In this document: positions 5,587 through 14,499 of the stretch, in pieces | How the letters are laid out: each line of letters begins with the position of its first letter | Numbering within the stretch: the stretch's first letter is position 1 | Assembly: GCF_043555835.1 (NCBI RefSeq) | Contig: NZ_JBIGHV010000006.1 | Coordinates: 1-64,000, forward strand | Origin: Pelomonas parva | Lineage (GTDB): Bacteria > Pseudomonadota > Gammaproteobacteria > Burkholderiales > Burkholderiaceae_C | Direction: 5' to 3' | DNA length: 64,000 nt | Made by a program: the position numbers and the translations under genes | Notes under the pieces: model-generated | Databases searched by the model: none | What the model was told of the DNA's origin: nothing | Seen by the model: the letters and a program-made list of their open reading frames with translations, nothing else

Positions 5587-6459
5587 ATGAAACTGCTCGT
5601 CAAATTCAACCTGGTCTACCTGCTCGTCATGAGCCTGGGCATCGCCGTCAGTGGCTACATCGCACGCCAGCTGCTGCAGGACAACGCCCAGCAGGAGGTC
5701 GTCGGCAGCGCCCGCATGCTGATGGAGAAGGCGCTGGCCGTGCGCGCCTACACCAACACACAGATCAAGCCGCTGCTGGACGCGCAGATGGCGCATGAGT
5801 TCCTGCCGCAGACGGTGCCCAGCTACTCCGCCACCGAGGTGCTCGGCACGCTGCTGGCCAAGCACCCCGAGTTCGCCTACAAGGAGGCGACGCTCAACCC
5901 CACCAACCCGCGCGACCGTGCCACCAGCTGGGAGGCCGACATCGTGGGTCAATTCAGGAGCGCCGCCGACCTGAAGGAGACCGTCGGCACGCGCGACACG
6001 CCGGCCGGCCCGTCGCTGTACATCGCCCGCCCGCTGCGCATCACCGACCCCGCTTGCCTGGCCTGCCACAGCAGCGTGGACGCCGCGCCGGCCACCATGG
6101 TGGCCAAGTACGGGCCGGCCAACGGCTTCGGCTGGAACCTCAACGAGGTCATCGGTGCGCAGATCGTCTCGGTGCCGCTGGGCGTGCCGCTGCAGCGCGC
6201 CGACAAGGTCTTCCAGGTCTTCATCAGCTCGCTCGTGGGCGTGTTCGTCGTCGTCGGCATCGTGCTGAACCTGATGGTGTGGATGCTGGTGGTGCGCCCC
6301 GTCACGCGGCTGTCGGCGCTGGCCGACCGCGTCAGCCAGGGCGACCTGGACGCGCCCGAGTTCAAGACCTCGGGCCGCGACGAGATCGCCACGCTGTCCG
6401 ACTCCTTCTCGCGCATGCGCGCCAGCGTCGTGCAGGCGATGAAGCTGCTGGACGCCTGA
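5587..6459 (+). CDS. DUF3365 c-type haem sensor with HAMP domain
   Basis: 290 aa. An N-terminal membrane segment (about 5-26) is followed by a periplasmic DUF3365 domain with a single haem-binding motif CLACH (157-161), a second membrane segment (about 210-235) and a HAMP linker (about 235-285). It has no output domain of its own. This fits a redox or gas sensor that passes its signal to a partner. The next gene, 19 bases away on the same strand, is a Ser/Thr kinase and is the obvious partner. GAGG lies 6 bases before the ATG. Confidence 0.85.
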   Translation: MKLLVKFNLVYLLVMSLGIAVSGYIARQLLQDNAQQEVVGSARMLMEKALAVRAYTNTQIKPLLDAQMAHEFLPQTVPSYSATEVLGTLLAKHPEFAYKEATLNPTNPRDRATSWEADIVGQFRSAADLKETVGTRDTPAGPSLYIARPLRITDPACLACHSSVDAAPATMVAKYGPANGFGWNLNEVIGAQIVSVPLGVPLQRADKVFQVFISSLVGVFVVVGIVLNLMVWMLVVRPVTRLSALADRVSQGDLDAPEFKTSGRDEIATLSDSFSRMRASVVQAMKLLDA

Positions 6460-6478
6460 CCGCGGCTCATCCCATTCC

Positions 6479-7927
6479 ATGGCAACGACGAAGCACCCAA
6501 CTCAGCTCGGCAAGTACCGCATCACCGAGGTCCTCGGTGAAGGCGCGATGGGCGTCGTCTACAAGGGCTTCGACCCCGACATCCAGCGCACCGTCGCGCT
6601 GAAGACCATCCGCACCAACCTCGATGCGGATGACGACAGCCCCGGCGCGCCGGCCTCGCGCTTCCGCAACGAGGCCCAGGCCGCCGGCCGGCTGGGCCAC
6701 CCGGGCATCGTCGCCGTCTACGACTTCGGCCGCACCGAGCAGGTCGCCTTCATCGCGATGGAGTTCGTCGAGGGCCGCTCGCTGGCCAGCTACCTGAGCG
6801 CCAAGGTGCGCTTCACCGACACCGACATCCCCGGCATCATGAGCCAGCTGCTGGACGCGCTGGCGCATGCGCACGACAAGGGCGTCTGGCACCGCGATGT
6901 GAAGCCTGCCAACATCATCATGACGACCGGGGGGCGGCTCAAGGTGGCGGACTTCGGCATCGCCCGCATCGAGTCGCAGAGCCTCACGCAGACGCACTAC
7001 ATGGTGGGCACGCCCAGTCACATGGCGCCCGAGCAATTCCTCGGCAAGCCCATGGACCGGCGCGTCGACATCTACGGCGCCGGCGTCGTGCTCTACCAGC
7101 TGCTCACCGGCCGCGCGCCCTTCGCGGGCACGACCGAGGCGCTCATGTACAAGGTCGTCAACGAGCTGCCCGAGCCGCCGTCCATGGTCGAAGGCGCCGA
7201 CCGCCCCGGCTGGTTCGACGCCATCATCGCCCGGGCGCTGGCCAAGCGCGCCGAGGAGCGCTTCGCGAGCGCAGAGGAATTCAAGCAGGCGCTGATCGAC
7301 GGCGTGGGCCGCAGCATCGACGACAGCAGCTGGGAGCGCACCCTGCTGATGGCCCCGCCCCGCCCGGCCCGGCCGCCGCTGTCGCCGCCCACTTTCGCGC
7401 CGCCGTCGACGGGCACCGCCTCGGCCGGCACGCCGGTGCCCTCGCACTGGGACAAGGCCCAGCTGACGCAGGCCGAGCAGTCGCTGGCCCGCTACGTCGG
7501 GCCGCTGGCCAGCGTGCTGGTGCGTCGCGCGGCCCGCGACTGCCACGACCTGAACGAGCTGTACAACCGGCTGGCCGAGCAGGTCACCGACCCGCGTGCG
7601 CGGGACGCCTTCCTGGGCCAGGCCAGCCTCGTGACCGGCGGCAGCGTGAAGACGGCGGGCGGCACCAGCGGCGCGGCGCCGGGGTCCAGGGGGTCGGCCG
7701 GGTCGGCCGGCAGCGGCACGGCCATCGGCGGGCCGCTGAACGACGCGGTGATGGAGAAGGCCGTGCCGCTGCTGGCCCAGCATGTGGGGCCCATCGCCAA
7801 GGTGCTGGTCAAGCGCGCCGCCAGCGGCACGGACAGCCGGGCGGTGTTCTTCAACCGGCTGGCGGAGGCGGTGAGCGACGCGGCGGCGCGGGAGAAGCTG
7901 CTCAAGGAGCTGGGGCGGCTGGGCTGA
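6479..7927 (+). CDS. Hanks-type Ser/Thr protein kinase with duplicated C-terminal module
   Basis: 482 aa. The kinase domain (about 12-270) has the glycine loop GEGAMGVVYKG, lysine in VALKTI, catalytic WHRDVKPANI and DFG in VADFGIARI, so it should be active. After a Pro/Ala-rich linker come two related modules, about 328-380 and 420-481, both with the pattern YVGPLASVLVRRAARD / HVGPIAKVLVKRAASG and FNRLAEAVSD. There is no transmembrane segment, so it is cytoplasmic. It follows the haem/HAMP sensor and probably acts in the same pathway. Substrates are unknown. Confidence 0.9.
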   Translation: MATTKHPTQLGKYRITEVLGEGAMGVVYKGFDPDIQRTVALKTIRTNLDADDDSPGAPASRFRNEAQAAGRLGHPGIVAVYDFGRTEQVAFIAMEFVEGRSLASYLSAKVRFTDTDIPGIMSQLLDALAHAHDKGVWHRDVKPANIIMTTGGRLKVADFGIARIESQSLTQTHYMVGTPSHMAPEQFLGKPMDRRVDIYGAGVVLYQLLTGRAPFAGTTEALMYKVVNELPEPPSMVEGADRPGWFDAIIARALAKRAEERFASAEEFKQALIDGVGRSIDDSSWERTLLMAPPRPARPPLSPPTFAPPSTGTASAGTPVPSHWDKAQLTQAEQSLARYVGPLASVLVRRAARDCHDLNELYNRLAEQVTDPRARDAFLGQASLVTGGSVKTAGGTSGAAPGSRGSAGSAGSGTAIGGPLNDAVMEKAVPLLAQHVGPIAKVLVKRAASGTDSRAVFFNRLAEAVSDAAAREKLLKELGRLG

Positions 7928-7930
7928 CGC

Positions 7931-8698
7931 CTACCCCTGCTGCGGCCTCTGCTCCCACGCGACGAGTTCGGTGATCGGCACGCCCGCTCGCCTCTGCGTC
8001 CAGAACCACGCCAATCGCTCCCGCCGAGTCGCATCGTTCGTGAGCGCTGCGATGCTCAGAAAGATGTCGACATCCTCGTCGTCGGGCCACTCGTTCAGGT
8101 CGGCCCAGGCGTAGTGGCAATGAAAAGCCAATTGCTCCCGATGCCAGACCTCGAAGGTCTTGATGAACGGTATCCAGCCACGGCGCTTTACGCGTGTGAG
8201 TCCGTCGGAAAGATCGAAGGGATGTCCGTCGAGATGCAGGCATAGACGGCCGCCCTCGTCGACGAACAGCGCAACAAAGCAGGTCCGGCGCGTCACTAGC
8301 CCGACACGCCTCAGATCGCCGCAGCCGGCTTCACTTGGCTCAGGCCTGCCAGGTCCAGCATCGGCATCGAGCTGCCATTCCCCGGACGACGGGCAGTATC
8401 GGATCAGGCAGTCCTCACGAAATGCCTTCAGCCAGATTCCCTGCGCGTTCGCGTCGGCGCCTGCTGGCCTTGAACCTCCATGCGCACGCCGGGCGAGCTT
8501 GCGGATGGCCGCGCCCGAGAAACCCACGGGAACGACCAGCAACGCCCAGATCACCGCCGCGCCATAGGGCATCAGCGCACCAGCAACAACGCCGACGAAA
8601 GCGCCGCCCAGCGAGAGCCTGCCGTGCTGGTAGGCATCAAACGAGCTCAGGCCGAGCACGAGGGCTGACAGGCCCGCCAAGATGTGCAACACCCACAT
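7931..8698 (-). CDS. Membrane-anchored hypothetical protein
   Basis: 255 aa. Two hydrophobic segments occupy the first 65 residues. The remaining 190 residues form a soluble domain with LIRYCPSSGEWQLD, a mid-section rich in Cys and Arg, and an acidic, Trp-rich end. I do not recognise the family. The gene is visibly less GC-rich than its neighbours, which hints at recent acquisition. It converges with the kinase gene, leaving 3 bases between the stops. Confidence 0.6.
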   Translation of the reverse strand: MWVLHILAGLSALVLGLSSFDAYQHGRLSLGGAFVGVVAGALMPYGAAVIWALLVVPVGFSGAAIRKLARRAHGGSRPAGADANAQGIWLKAFREDCLIRYCPSSGEWQLDADAGPGRPEPSEAGCGDLRRVGLVTRRTCFVALFVDEGGRLCLHLDGHPFDLSDGLTRVKRRGWIPFIKTFEVWHREQLAFHCHYAWADLNEWPDDEDVDIFLSIAALTNDATRRERLAWFWTQRRAGVPITELVAWEQRPQQG

Positions 8699-8778
8699 GC
8701 ATCACTCCGATTGGTGTCGCGCCAGCGTAGCCCAGGCAAGCGCGGCATAAGGTGCCCGAGTCATTCGCCCGGCGCCAG

Positions 8779-9735
8779 TCATGCTTTGGCTGCCCTGAAG
8801 TCCCGCCGGTAGTCGGCCGGCGTCATGCCGCTCCTGCGGCGGAACTCGCGGGTGAAATGCGACTGGTCCGCATAGCCGCACAGGAAGCCGATCTCGGCCA
8901 GCGCGCTGCCGCCGTGCAGCAGCCACCAGCCCGCCGCGCGGTAGCGGGCCTCGGCGAGCAGCGGCCGGAAGCCCGTGCCCTGCTGCTGCAGTTCACGCTG
9001 CAGGCTGCGGCGGGCGCGGCCCAGTTCGGCAGCCAGCGCGTCCATGCCGGGCGCGGCGGGCAGGCGGGCGACGAGGCGGTCGAACAGCGCCTTGACGCCG
9101 TCGGGCCAGGCTTCGTCGGGCGCCAGGCGATGCGGCGCGGCGGCTTCGAGCGCAGGCGGCTCGACCTGTGCGGCCCAGGCGATGCGCCATTCGTGACTCG
9201 TGCGCTGCTCGACGGCACGAGCCAGCGCGTCGCCGTCGCAGTCGGGATAGACGCGCGCCGCGCCGGCCCAGGCCATGAGACTCCGGTGACCACAGGCCTC
9301 GAGAAAGGCCACCAGCACGCCCAGCACCACCAGGTCCTCGGCCGGATGTGGCGGCGCCCCGGCGCGCAGCGACACGTGGCGCAGCCGGGCTTCGCGCGGG
9401 ACTACGGCGACGACCTGCACGCGGTGGCGCGAGTGGATGTAGCGCTCCAGCCTCGCCCAGCGCTCGAACAGGTCACGCGCATCGCGGGCCGTGGCCAGCG
9501 CGCGATGGATGGGCTCGTGCGTGAAGCGGTGCAGGCCGCGCCCGAGCAGGGCCAGGCAGTCCAGGCCGCCCGCCTGCACGGCGTGGGTCAGCAGCGCGCG
9601 CTTGGCGCCCAGGTCCACGGTCGCACCTTCAGGCGTCGCGGCGGGCGGCGACAGGCCCAATTCGCGCATGCCCTGGGCGAGCACGCGCAGCATGGCGGCG
9701 CTGGCGAAATCCGGTGGCACGGCGGGCAGGGTCAC
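8779..9735 (-). CDS. AraC family transcriptional regulator
   Basis: 318 aa. An N-terminal effector-type domain (about 20-210, AraC-binding-like) is followed by a C-terminal double helix-turn-helix (about 230-315) ending GFLCGYADQSHFTREFRRRSG, the classic AraC signature. The start is GTG, and its GTGA overlaps the stop of the molybdoenzyme large subunit gene, so the regulator is co-transcribed as the last gene of that operon and probably controls it in response to the substrate. Confidence 0.85.
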   Translation of the reverse strand: MTLPAVPPDFASAAMLRVLAQGMRELGLSPPAATPEGATVDLGAKRALLTHAVQAGGLDCLALLGRGLHRFTHEPIHRALATARDARDLFERWARLERYIHSRHRVQVVAVVPREARLRHVSLRAGAPPHPAEDLVVLGVLVAFLEACGHRSLMAWAGAARVYPDCDGDALARAVEQRTSHEWRIAWAAQVEPPALEAAAPHRLAPDEAWPDGVKALFDRLVARLPAAPGMDALAAELGRARRSLQRELQQQGTGFRPLLAEARYRAAGWWLLHGGSALAEIGFLCGYADQSHFTREFRRRSGMTPADYRRDFRAAKA

Positions 9736-11783
9736 AGGCCCGCATTGTTGCGGCGCCCGTCCGGCGCCGGCCGATAGGGCAGCGACAACACGCGGGTGCC
9801 GCCCGCCGCGCGGATGGCATTGGCGATAGCCGCGCCGGCCGCGACGATGGCCGTCTCGCCGGCGCCGGTGGGCGGCTCACCCGTGTCGACCAGGTCGATG
9901 TGCAGGGCCGGGATATCGCCCCAGCGCGGGATGGGCGAGTCGGCAAAGCTGGTCGCCGCCACGTTGCCGCCGTCGAAGCGCAACGCTTCGACGAGCACCA
10001 TGCCCAGCCCCCAGACGAGGTTGCCCTCGCACTGCGCGCGCACCTGGCTCGCGTTGATGACGCGGCCGCAATCATGCGCGCACCACATCTGCGTCACGCG
10101 CACGGCGCCGTCGGCGGCGACGGCCACCTCGGCGACGACGGCGGCATAGCTCATATCCTTGTAGATGCCGCAGGCCAGGCCCAAGCGCGAGCCTTCGGAC
10201 CAGCCCGCCATCTGCGCGACACGCCTCAGCACGCGCGCCAGCCGCGCGTCCTCGACGTGGGCGAGCCGGAAGGCCAGCGGGTCCTGCCCGGCCAGGCGGG
10301 CGCATTCGTCGATGACCGACTCGGTGACGAAATGGTTGGGCCCTGCGCCCAGCCCGCGCCAGGGGCCGGCCAGCACCGGCAGCCGCTGCAGCGCAAAGCG
10401 CGTCTCGCGGACGGCGGCGCGGTAGGGCAGCTTCGCGCCGCGCGCCACGCCGGCATCGCCCACGAAGCGGCTGACGGCCTGCATCCACGGCGGCATGGCC
10501 GCGTTGGTGAACAGGATGTGCGCGCTGACGAAGCCATGCCACCAGTGCTGCAGCCGGCCGTCCTTGAGCCGCACCCTAACGCGATGACTGGACGGTGCAC
10601 GGTGAAAGCCCTGGGCGAACTCCTGCGCCCGTGTCCACTGCACCTTGACCGGCCGACCGGCCGCGCGCGCCAGCACGGCGGCCTCCAGCTCGACGGTGCA
10701 GATGGTCTTGCCGCCAAACGCGCCGCCCACGCGATGGCTGTGCACGGTGATCTGGTCGTCGTCCAGGCCCAGGCGCTTGGCCACCACGTCGCGTTGGTAG
10801 AACACGTCCTGGCTGCCCACCCACAGCTGCAGCCTGCCGTCGGGTGCGAACTCGGCGACGGCCGCGCGCGGCTCCATGGCGGCGTGGGCGGCGGGCGGGA
10901 TGTCGAAGCGCAGGTCCACATCCCAGGCGCCGGCCTGCGGCACGGTGTCATCGTGCACGGCATGGGTCAGGCGCGGGTCGCTGGCCAGCCGGGTGTCGAT
11001 GTCCAGCAGTTCGCGCCAGTCGGCCTTGATCTCCTCCGCCTGCCATTGCACGGCCAGCGCGCGCTCGATGCGGTCCAGCGCGCCGGGCGTCGTTGCAACG
11101 ATGCCGAGGCCAAGCGCCTGGCCCTGCTCCAGCAAGTCGTCACGCACCAGGGCGACAAAGCCCGGCTGTGCCCGCGCGGCGGCTTCGTCGAAGGCACGTG
11201 GCGACGACGCGAACTCGGGCGACTGCGGTGCGTACAGCACGCGGCCGAACACCATGCCGGGCCGGCGCACGTCGGCCACGAACAGCGGCCGGCCCGTGAC
11301 GATGGCCTCGCCCTGCTCCAGCGGTGGGCGACGCAGGTCCGGCCGGTCCGCAGTGGGCCAGCGCAGCGCGGGCGGTGGGTCGTCCGCCGAAGCAAACCCA
11401 CCGCACGCCACCGCCTCGCGCAGCAGTGCGCAGGCCTGGGCGAGAGGCAGCACGAAGTCCTTCATCGAGTCACTGCCCACGGTGGCCTTCACGCGGGCAA
11501 TGTCACCCGTGCCAGGCAGCTTCACGTCCACCGCATCCCAGCCCACACCCAGCTCGGCGCAGGCGATCTGCTTGAGCGCCGTCAGCACGCCCTGGCCCAT
11601 CTCGACGCGCGGCAGCCACAGCGTGTAGCGGCCGGCCTCGTGGCGTATCCAGCCCAGCGCGTCGTCCAGGTTGGGTGCGGGCCGCTTGGGAATGACGGGC
11701 AGCGCGCAGCCGGCGAACAGCGCGACCGTCAAGCCGGCGCCGGACAGCTGCAGCACCCCGCGGCGGGTGAGTACAGCGCTCAT
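9732..11783 (-). CDS. Molybdopterin-binding large subunit, IorB-like (xanthine oxidase family)
   Basis: 683 aa from ATG 11783. The N-terminus MSAVLTRRGVLQLSGAGL has a twin-arginine motif and then ALFAGCALP, which could also be a lipobox, so the enzyme is probably exported folded. The body is a xanthine-oxidase-family molybdenum domain of the isoquinoline 1-oxidoreductase/aldehyde dehydrogenase type, with RVEMGQGVLTALKQI and VGGAFGGKTICTVELEAA. The ATG overlaps the stop of the [2Fe-2S] subunit gene (ATGA), indicating translational coupling. The electron acceptor cytochrome often found with such pairs is not adjacent. The substrate (N-heterocycle or aldehyde) cannot be told from sequence. Confidence 0.85.
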   Translation of the reverse strand: MSAVLTRRGVLQLSGAGLTVALFAGCALPVIPKRPAPNLDDALGWIRHEAGRYTLWLPRVEMGQGVLTALKQIACAELGVGWDAVDVKLPGTGDIARVKATVGSDSMKDFVLPLAQACALLREAVACGGFASADDPPPALRWPTADRPDLRRPPLEQGEAIVTGRPLFVADVRRPGMVFGRVLYAPQSPEFASSPRAFDEAAARAQPGFVALVRDDLLEQGQALGLGIVATTPGALDRIERALAVQWQAEEIKADWRELLDIDTRLASDPRLTHAVHDDTVPQAGAWDVDLRFDIPPAAHAAMEPRAAVAEFAPDGRLQLWVGSQDVFYQRDVVAKRLGLDDDQITVHSHRVGGAFGGKTICTVELEAAVLARAAGRPVKVQWTRAQEFAQGFHRAPSSHRVRVRLKDGRLQHWWHGFVSAHILFTNAAMPPWMQAVSRFVGDAGVARGAKLPYRAAVRETRFALQRLPVLAGPWRGLGAGPNHFVTESVIDECARLAGQDPLAFRLAHVEDARLARVLRRVAQMAGWSEGSRLGLACGIYKDMSYAAVVAEVAVAADGAVRVTQMWCAHDCGRVINASQVRAQCEGNLVWGLGMVLVEALRFDGGNVAATSFADSPIPRWGDIPALHIDLVDTGEPPTGAGETAIVAAGAAIANAIRAAGGTRVLSLPYRPAPDGRRNNAGL

Positions 11784-12232
11784 GCGAGCCCCTGGATCAG
11801 CACGCCACGGATGCGCTGCTGCGTGCCGCAGCGGCACAGGTTGCCGGCCATCGCCGCCTCGCACGCGGCGGCGTCAGGGCGCGGGTTCTGCTTCAACAGC
11901 GCTGCCGCGCTCATCAGCTGACCGGCCTGGCAATAGCCACACTGCGGCACCTGGTGCTCCAGCCATTGGCGCTGCAGCGGGTGCGGCGTGCCGTCTGCGC
12001 CGGCCAGCCCCTCGATGGTCGTCAGCTCATGCCCGGCCGCCGCGCTGACCGGCAGCACACAGCTGCGCGTGGCCACGCCGTCCAGCATCACCGTGCAGGC
12101 ACCGCACAGGCCCATGCCGCAGCCGAACTTTGTGCCCACCAGGCCCAGGTGCTCCCTGAGCACATGCAGCAGCGATTCGTCCCGCCATTCCGCCGCCACC
12201 GCGTGCCGCCGGCCGTTGATCTGAAGGTCCAT
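11780..12232 (-). CDS. [2Fe-2S] small subunit, IorA-like
   Basis: 150 aa. Two cluster regions are complete: plant-ferredoxin-type CGMGLCGACTVMLDG and the alpha-helical pair CGYCQAG ... NLCRCGT. It passes electrons from the molybdenum subunit, which is encoded immediately downstream with a 4-base overlap. ATG 12232 was chosen because AAGGAG lies 5 bases upstream; a longer reading from 12262 lacks this. It lacks its own signal and would be exported with the TAT-bearing partner. Confidence 0.9.
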   Translation of the reverse strand: MDLQINGRRHAVAAEWRDESLLHVLREHLGLVGTKFGCGMGLCGACTVMLDGVATRSCVLPVSAAAGHELTTIEGLAGADGTPHPLQRQWLEHQVPQCGYCQAGQLMSAAALLKQNPRPDAAACEAAMAGNLCRCGTQQRIRGVLIQGLA

Positions 12233-12301
12233 GACCACTCCTTGGTGAAGTGGCCGGAGCATCGTCAGCGGCGGCGAGGCGGTATAGAAGAATTGCGCCA
12301 G

Positions 12302-13924
12302 CTACGGCTTCTTGACCCCGCGCAGCGTCTGACCGCCCTGGCGCAGCACGGCCGCCACGACCTTGCCGTCGGCACCCCGCTCGAACTCGACGTCAGCGCC
12401 GACCGCCTTGATCGCGATGCGGTCCGTGCCCGTCACCTCGGCCGCAATGGCCGGCTGGCCACTGCCCTGCACCATCAGCTTGCCGTCGCGCTCGAACACC
12501 TTCAGACTGAACTGCGGTGCCAGCTGGAACTCGCCCGCCCAGTCGCGCCAGGCGGGGTTGGTGATGGTGGGCGGCGCCTCCACCAGGCCCACGCGGCGGC
12601 CTTCCATCGTGCCGCCCATCTGGTGCCAGGAGAAGCGCGCGACCGGCTGGCCACTGGCGGCCGGCTCGGGGCGCAGCAGGGCTGACAGACCCAGCGGGTA
12701 GAAGTCGCCCCGGCTGTCGTGGCGCAGCTCGATGGCGCCCTGGCCGCTGGCCTGCGCCATCAGCCGGCCGTCGGCCTCCCAGATCTTCAGGCGCATGCCG
12801 GCCAGCTCGTACTCGCCGGCCAGGGCCTTGCGAAGCGCTGCGGGCGCCTCGACGGCACGGCGCGGCTGCAGCGGCGTCTGCAACCCCAGCAGCGCACTGC
12901 CGATGTCGCCCAGGCCACCCAGGTCGGTCAGCGCCGTGTCGGCCAGCACCACGACAGCGCGCTTGGCCGCCGACTCCAGCAGTACCAGCGACGAGAAGCC
13001 GCCGGTGCCACCCTCATGCATCACCAGCGCACGGCCTTGCAGGTTGCGCAGCATCCAGTTCATGCCGAAACCATGTGCCAACGGCTGCTGCGTGCGGCGC
13101 AGCTGGGCGACCAGCGCCGGCGGGCCGTCGCCCAGCTGGGCGCGCGCGTAGCTGACCATGTCGGCCAGCGTGGCCTTGACCATGCCGACGCCGGCCAGGT
13201 TCGTCGCGCTGCCCCAGGCCGGCGCGGACGTGCCGTCGGGCAGATGGCCGGGGGCGGGTGCGGCGCCGGTGGGCTTGGTCACGTAGGCCGTCGACATGCC
13301 CAGCGGCTTGAAGAGCTGCTCGCGCAACGCGGCCTCCAGGTCGCCGCCCAGGCTGCGCGCCACGGCCAGCGACAACACCATCATGCCGAAGTTGGAGTAC
13401 TCGGCCTGGCTGCCGATGGGCCGCGCGAGCTGCACCTTCTGCAATGCAGCGAGCAACTGCGCCTCGGTGAGCGACGCATACGGATCGGCCGGGTTGGCGG
13501 GCTGGAAGCCCGGCGGCAACGCGGGCAGGCCGCTGCCGTGCGTCAGCAGGTCGCGCACGAGGATCTGGCGCTCGCCCTGGCGTGGCACGGCCGTGCCTTC
13601 GGGCAGATGGCGAGCGATCGGGTCGTCCAGCGACCAGCGCCCGCGGTCGACCAGCCCGGCCACCAGCGCGGCGGTCAAGGTCTTGGTGACCGAGCCGATC
13701 TCGAAGGCCGCATCCGGCGCCGGTGCGCCGTCCTTGCGCGTGCCGGCGCAGCGGCTGGCGCGCCAGACCTTGCCCGCGTCGATGACGGCAGCCTGCACGC
13801 AGGCACCGCTGCGGTCGCCGTCTAAACGTGTCGTTAGCATCCGCTCGACGGCGGCGTCGCTGTCCGGCATCGCGGCGGCCAGGGCGGGCAGGCACAGCAG
13901 GGCGGTCAGCAGTTTGCGTTTCAT
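12302..13924 (-). CDS. Serine beta-lactamase-fold hydrolase (class C-like/PBP-like)
   Basis: 540 aa with a signal peptide (about 1-18). The beta-lactamase-fold domain (about 25-390) has the S78-V-T-K81 nucleophile motif, a Y-S-N motif (EYSNFGM) and HEGGTGG in place of KTG. The last 140 residues form an extra domain common in esterase/peptidase relatives. It probably acts in the periplasm on peptides, esters or cell-wall material; resistance is not implied. It is the last gene of the sigma-factor operon, its ATG overlapping the preceding stop. Confidence 0.8.
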   Translation of the reverse strand: MKRKLLTALLCLPALAAAMPDSDAAVERMLTTRLDGDRSGACVQAAVIDAGKVWRASRCAGTRKDGAPAPDAAFEIGSVTKTLTAALVAGLVDRGRWSLDDPIARHLPEGTAVPRQGERQILVRDLLTHGSGLPALPPGFQPANPADPYASLTEAQLLAALQKVQLARPIGSQAEYSNFGMMVLSLAVARSLGGDLEAALREQLFKPLGMSTAYVTKPTGAAPAPGHLPDGTSAPAWGSATNLAGVGMVKATLADMVSYARAQLGDGPPALVAQLRRTQQPLAHGFGMNWMLRNLQGRALVMHEGGTGGFSSLVLLESAAKRAVVVLADTALTDLGGLGDIGSALLGLQTPLQPRRAVEAPAALRKALAGEYELAGMRLKIWEADGRLMAQASGQGAIELRHDSRGDFYPLGLSALLRPEPAASGQPVARFSWHQMGGTMEGRRVGLVEAPPTITNPAWRDWAGEFQLAPQFSLKVFERDGKLMVQGSGQPAIAAEVTGTDRIAIKAVGADVEFERGADGKVVAAVLRQGGQTLRGVKKP

Positions 13925-14499
13925 GGCTTGTCCTCTCGGGTCAATTGGTCCAGTTTGTCGATCTGGCCTTGCAGCTTGTGCGCGGCATAGAGGTTGAGCA
14001 GCACGACGCCTCCCGTCACCAGCGCGACGAAAGCGAACACGCCGGGCTGCCAGACGCCGATCTCGATCTGCCGGCCGCACAGGAACAGCACCATGCCCGG
14101 CACCAGCGGTGCCACGTACCAGAGCCAGGCCGAGCGCAGCGCGTCACGCTGGCGAGCCAGTTCGCTGCGGTGGAAGCTCAGCAGGCTACCGGCCAGCACC
14201 TCGGGCAGCGGTCGGGCCGCAGCGCGGCGATGCAGCTGCCACAGCAGCACACCCAGGCCCGCCACGCAGAGCAGCGCGCCCAGCTTGGTGAGCCAGTGCG
14301 GGAAGACCCAGGCGTAGAACAGGAACACCGGCGCGATGAGCACGGCAACGACGGTCTCGCGCCGGTTGCGTCGCGACACGCTGCGCTGCAGCTTGGCGGC
14401 TTGCTCGGCCAGTTGCTCGGTCGGCAGTGGCTGCAGCGGCGGCACGGCCTGCGCGCGCCACAAGCCGGGTGCATCGTCCTCAGGCAGATGCGTGTTCAT
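13921..14499 (-). CDS. Four-helix membrane protein between the sigma factor and hydrolase genes
   Basis: 192 aa. A soluble N-terminal stretch (about 1-45, EQLAEQAAKLQRSVSRRNRRE) precedes hydrophobic segments near 48-66, 70-88, 125-143 and 150-170. I do not recognise the family. Its place directly after an ECF sigma gene with overlapping codons (ATGA), and its cytosolic helical N-terminus, make it a candidate membrane regulator of that sigma factor. It lacks any anti-sigma signature I can name. Confidence 0.65.
   Translation of the reverse strand: MNTHLPEDDAPGLWRAQAVPPLQPLPTEQLAEQAAKLQRSVSRRNRRETVVAVLIAPVFLFYAWVFPHWLTKLGALLCVAGLGVLLWQLHRRAAARPLPEVLAGSLLSFHRSELARQRDALRSAWLWYVAPLVPGMVLFLCGRQIEIGVWQPGVFAFVALVTGGVVLLNLYAAHKLQGQIDKLDQLTREDKP

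Noticed and set aside
12302..13924. Antibiotic-resistance beta-lactamase
   Set aside because: The fold and SxxK motif are present, but the extra C-terminal domain and operon context point to a general serine hydrolase; resistance cannot be inferred.
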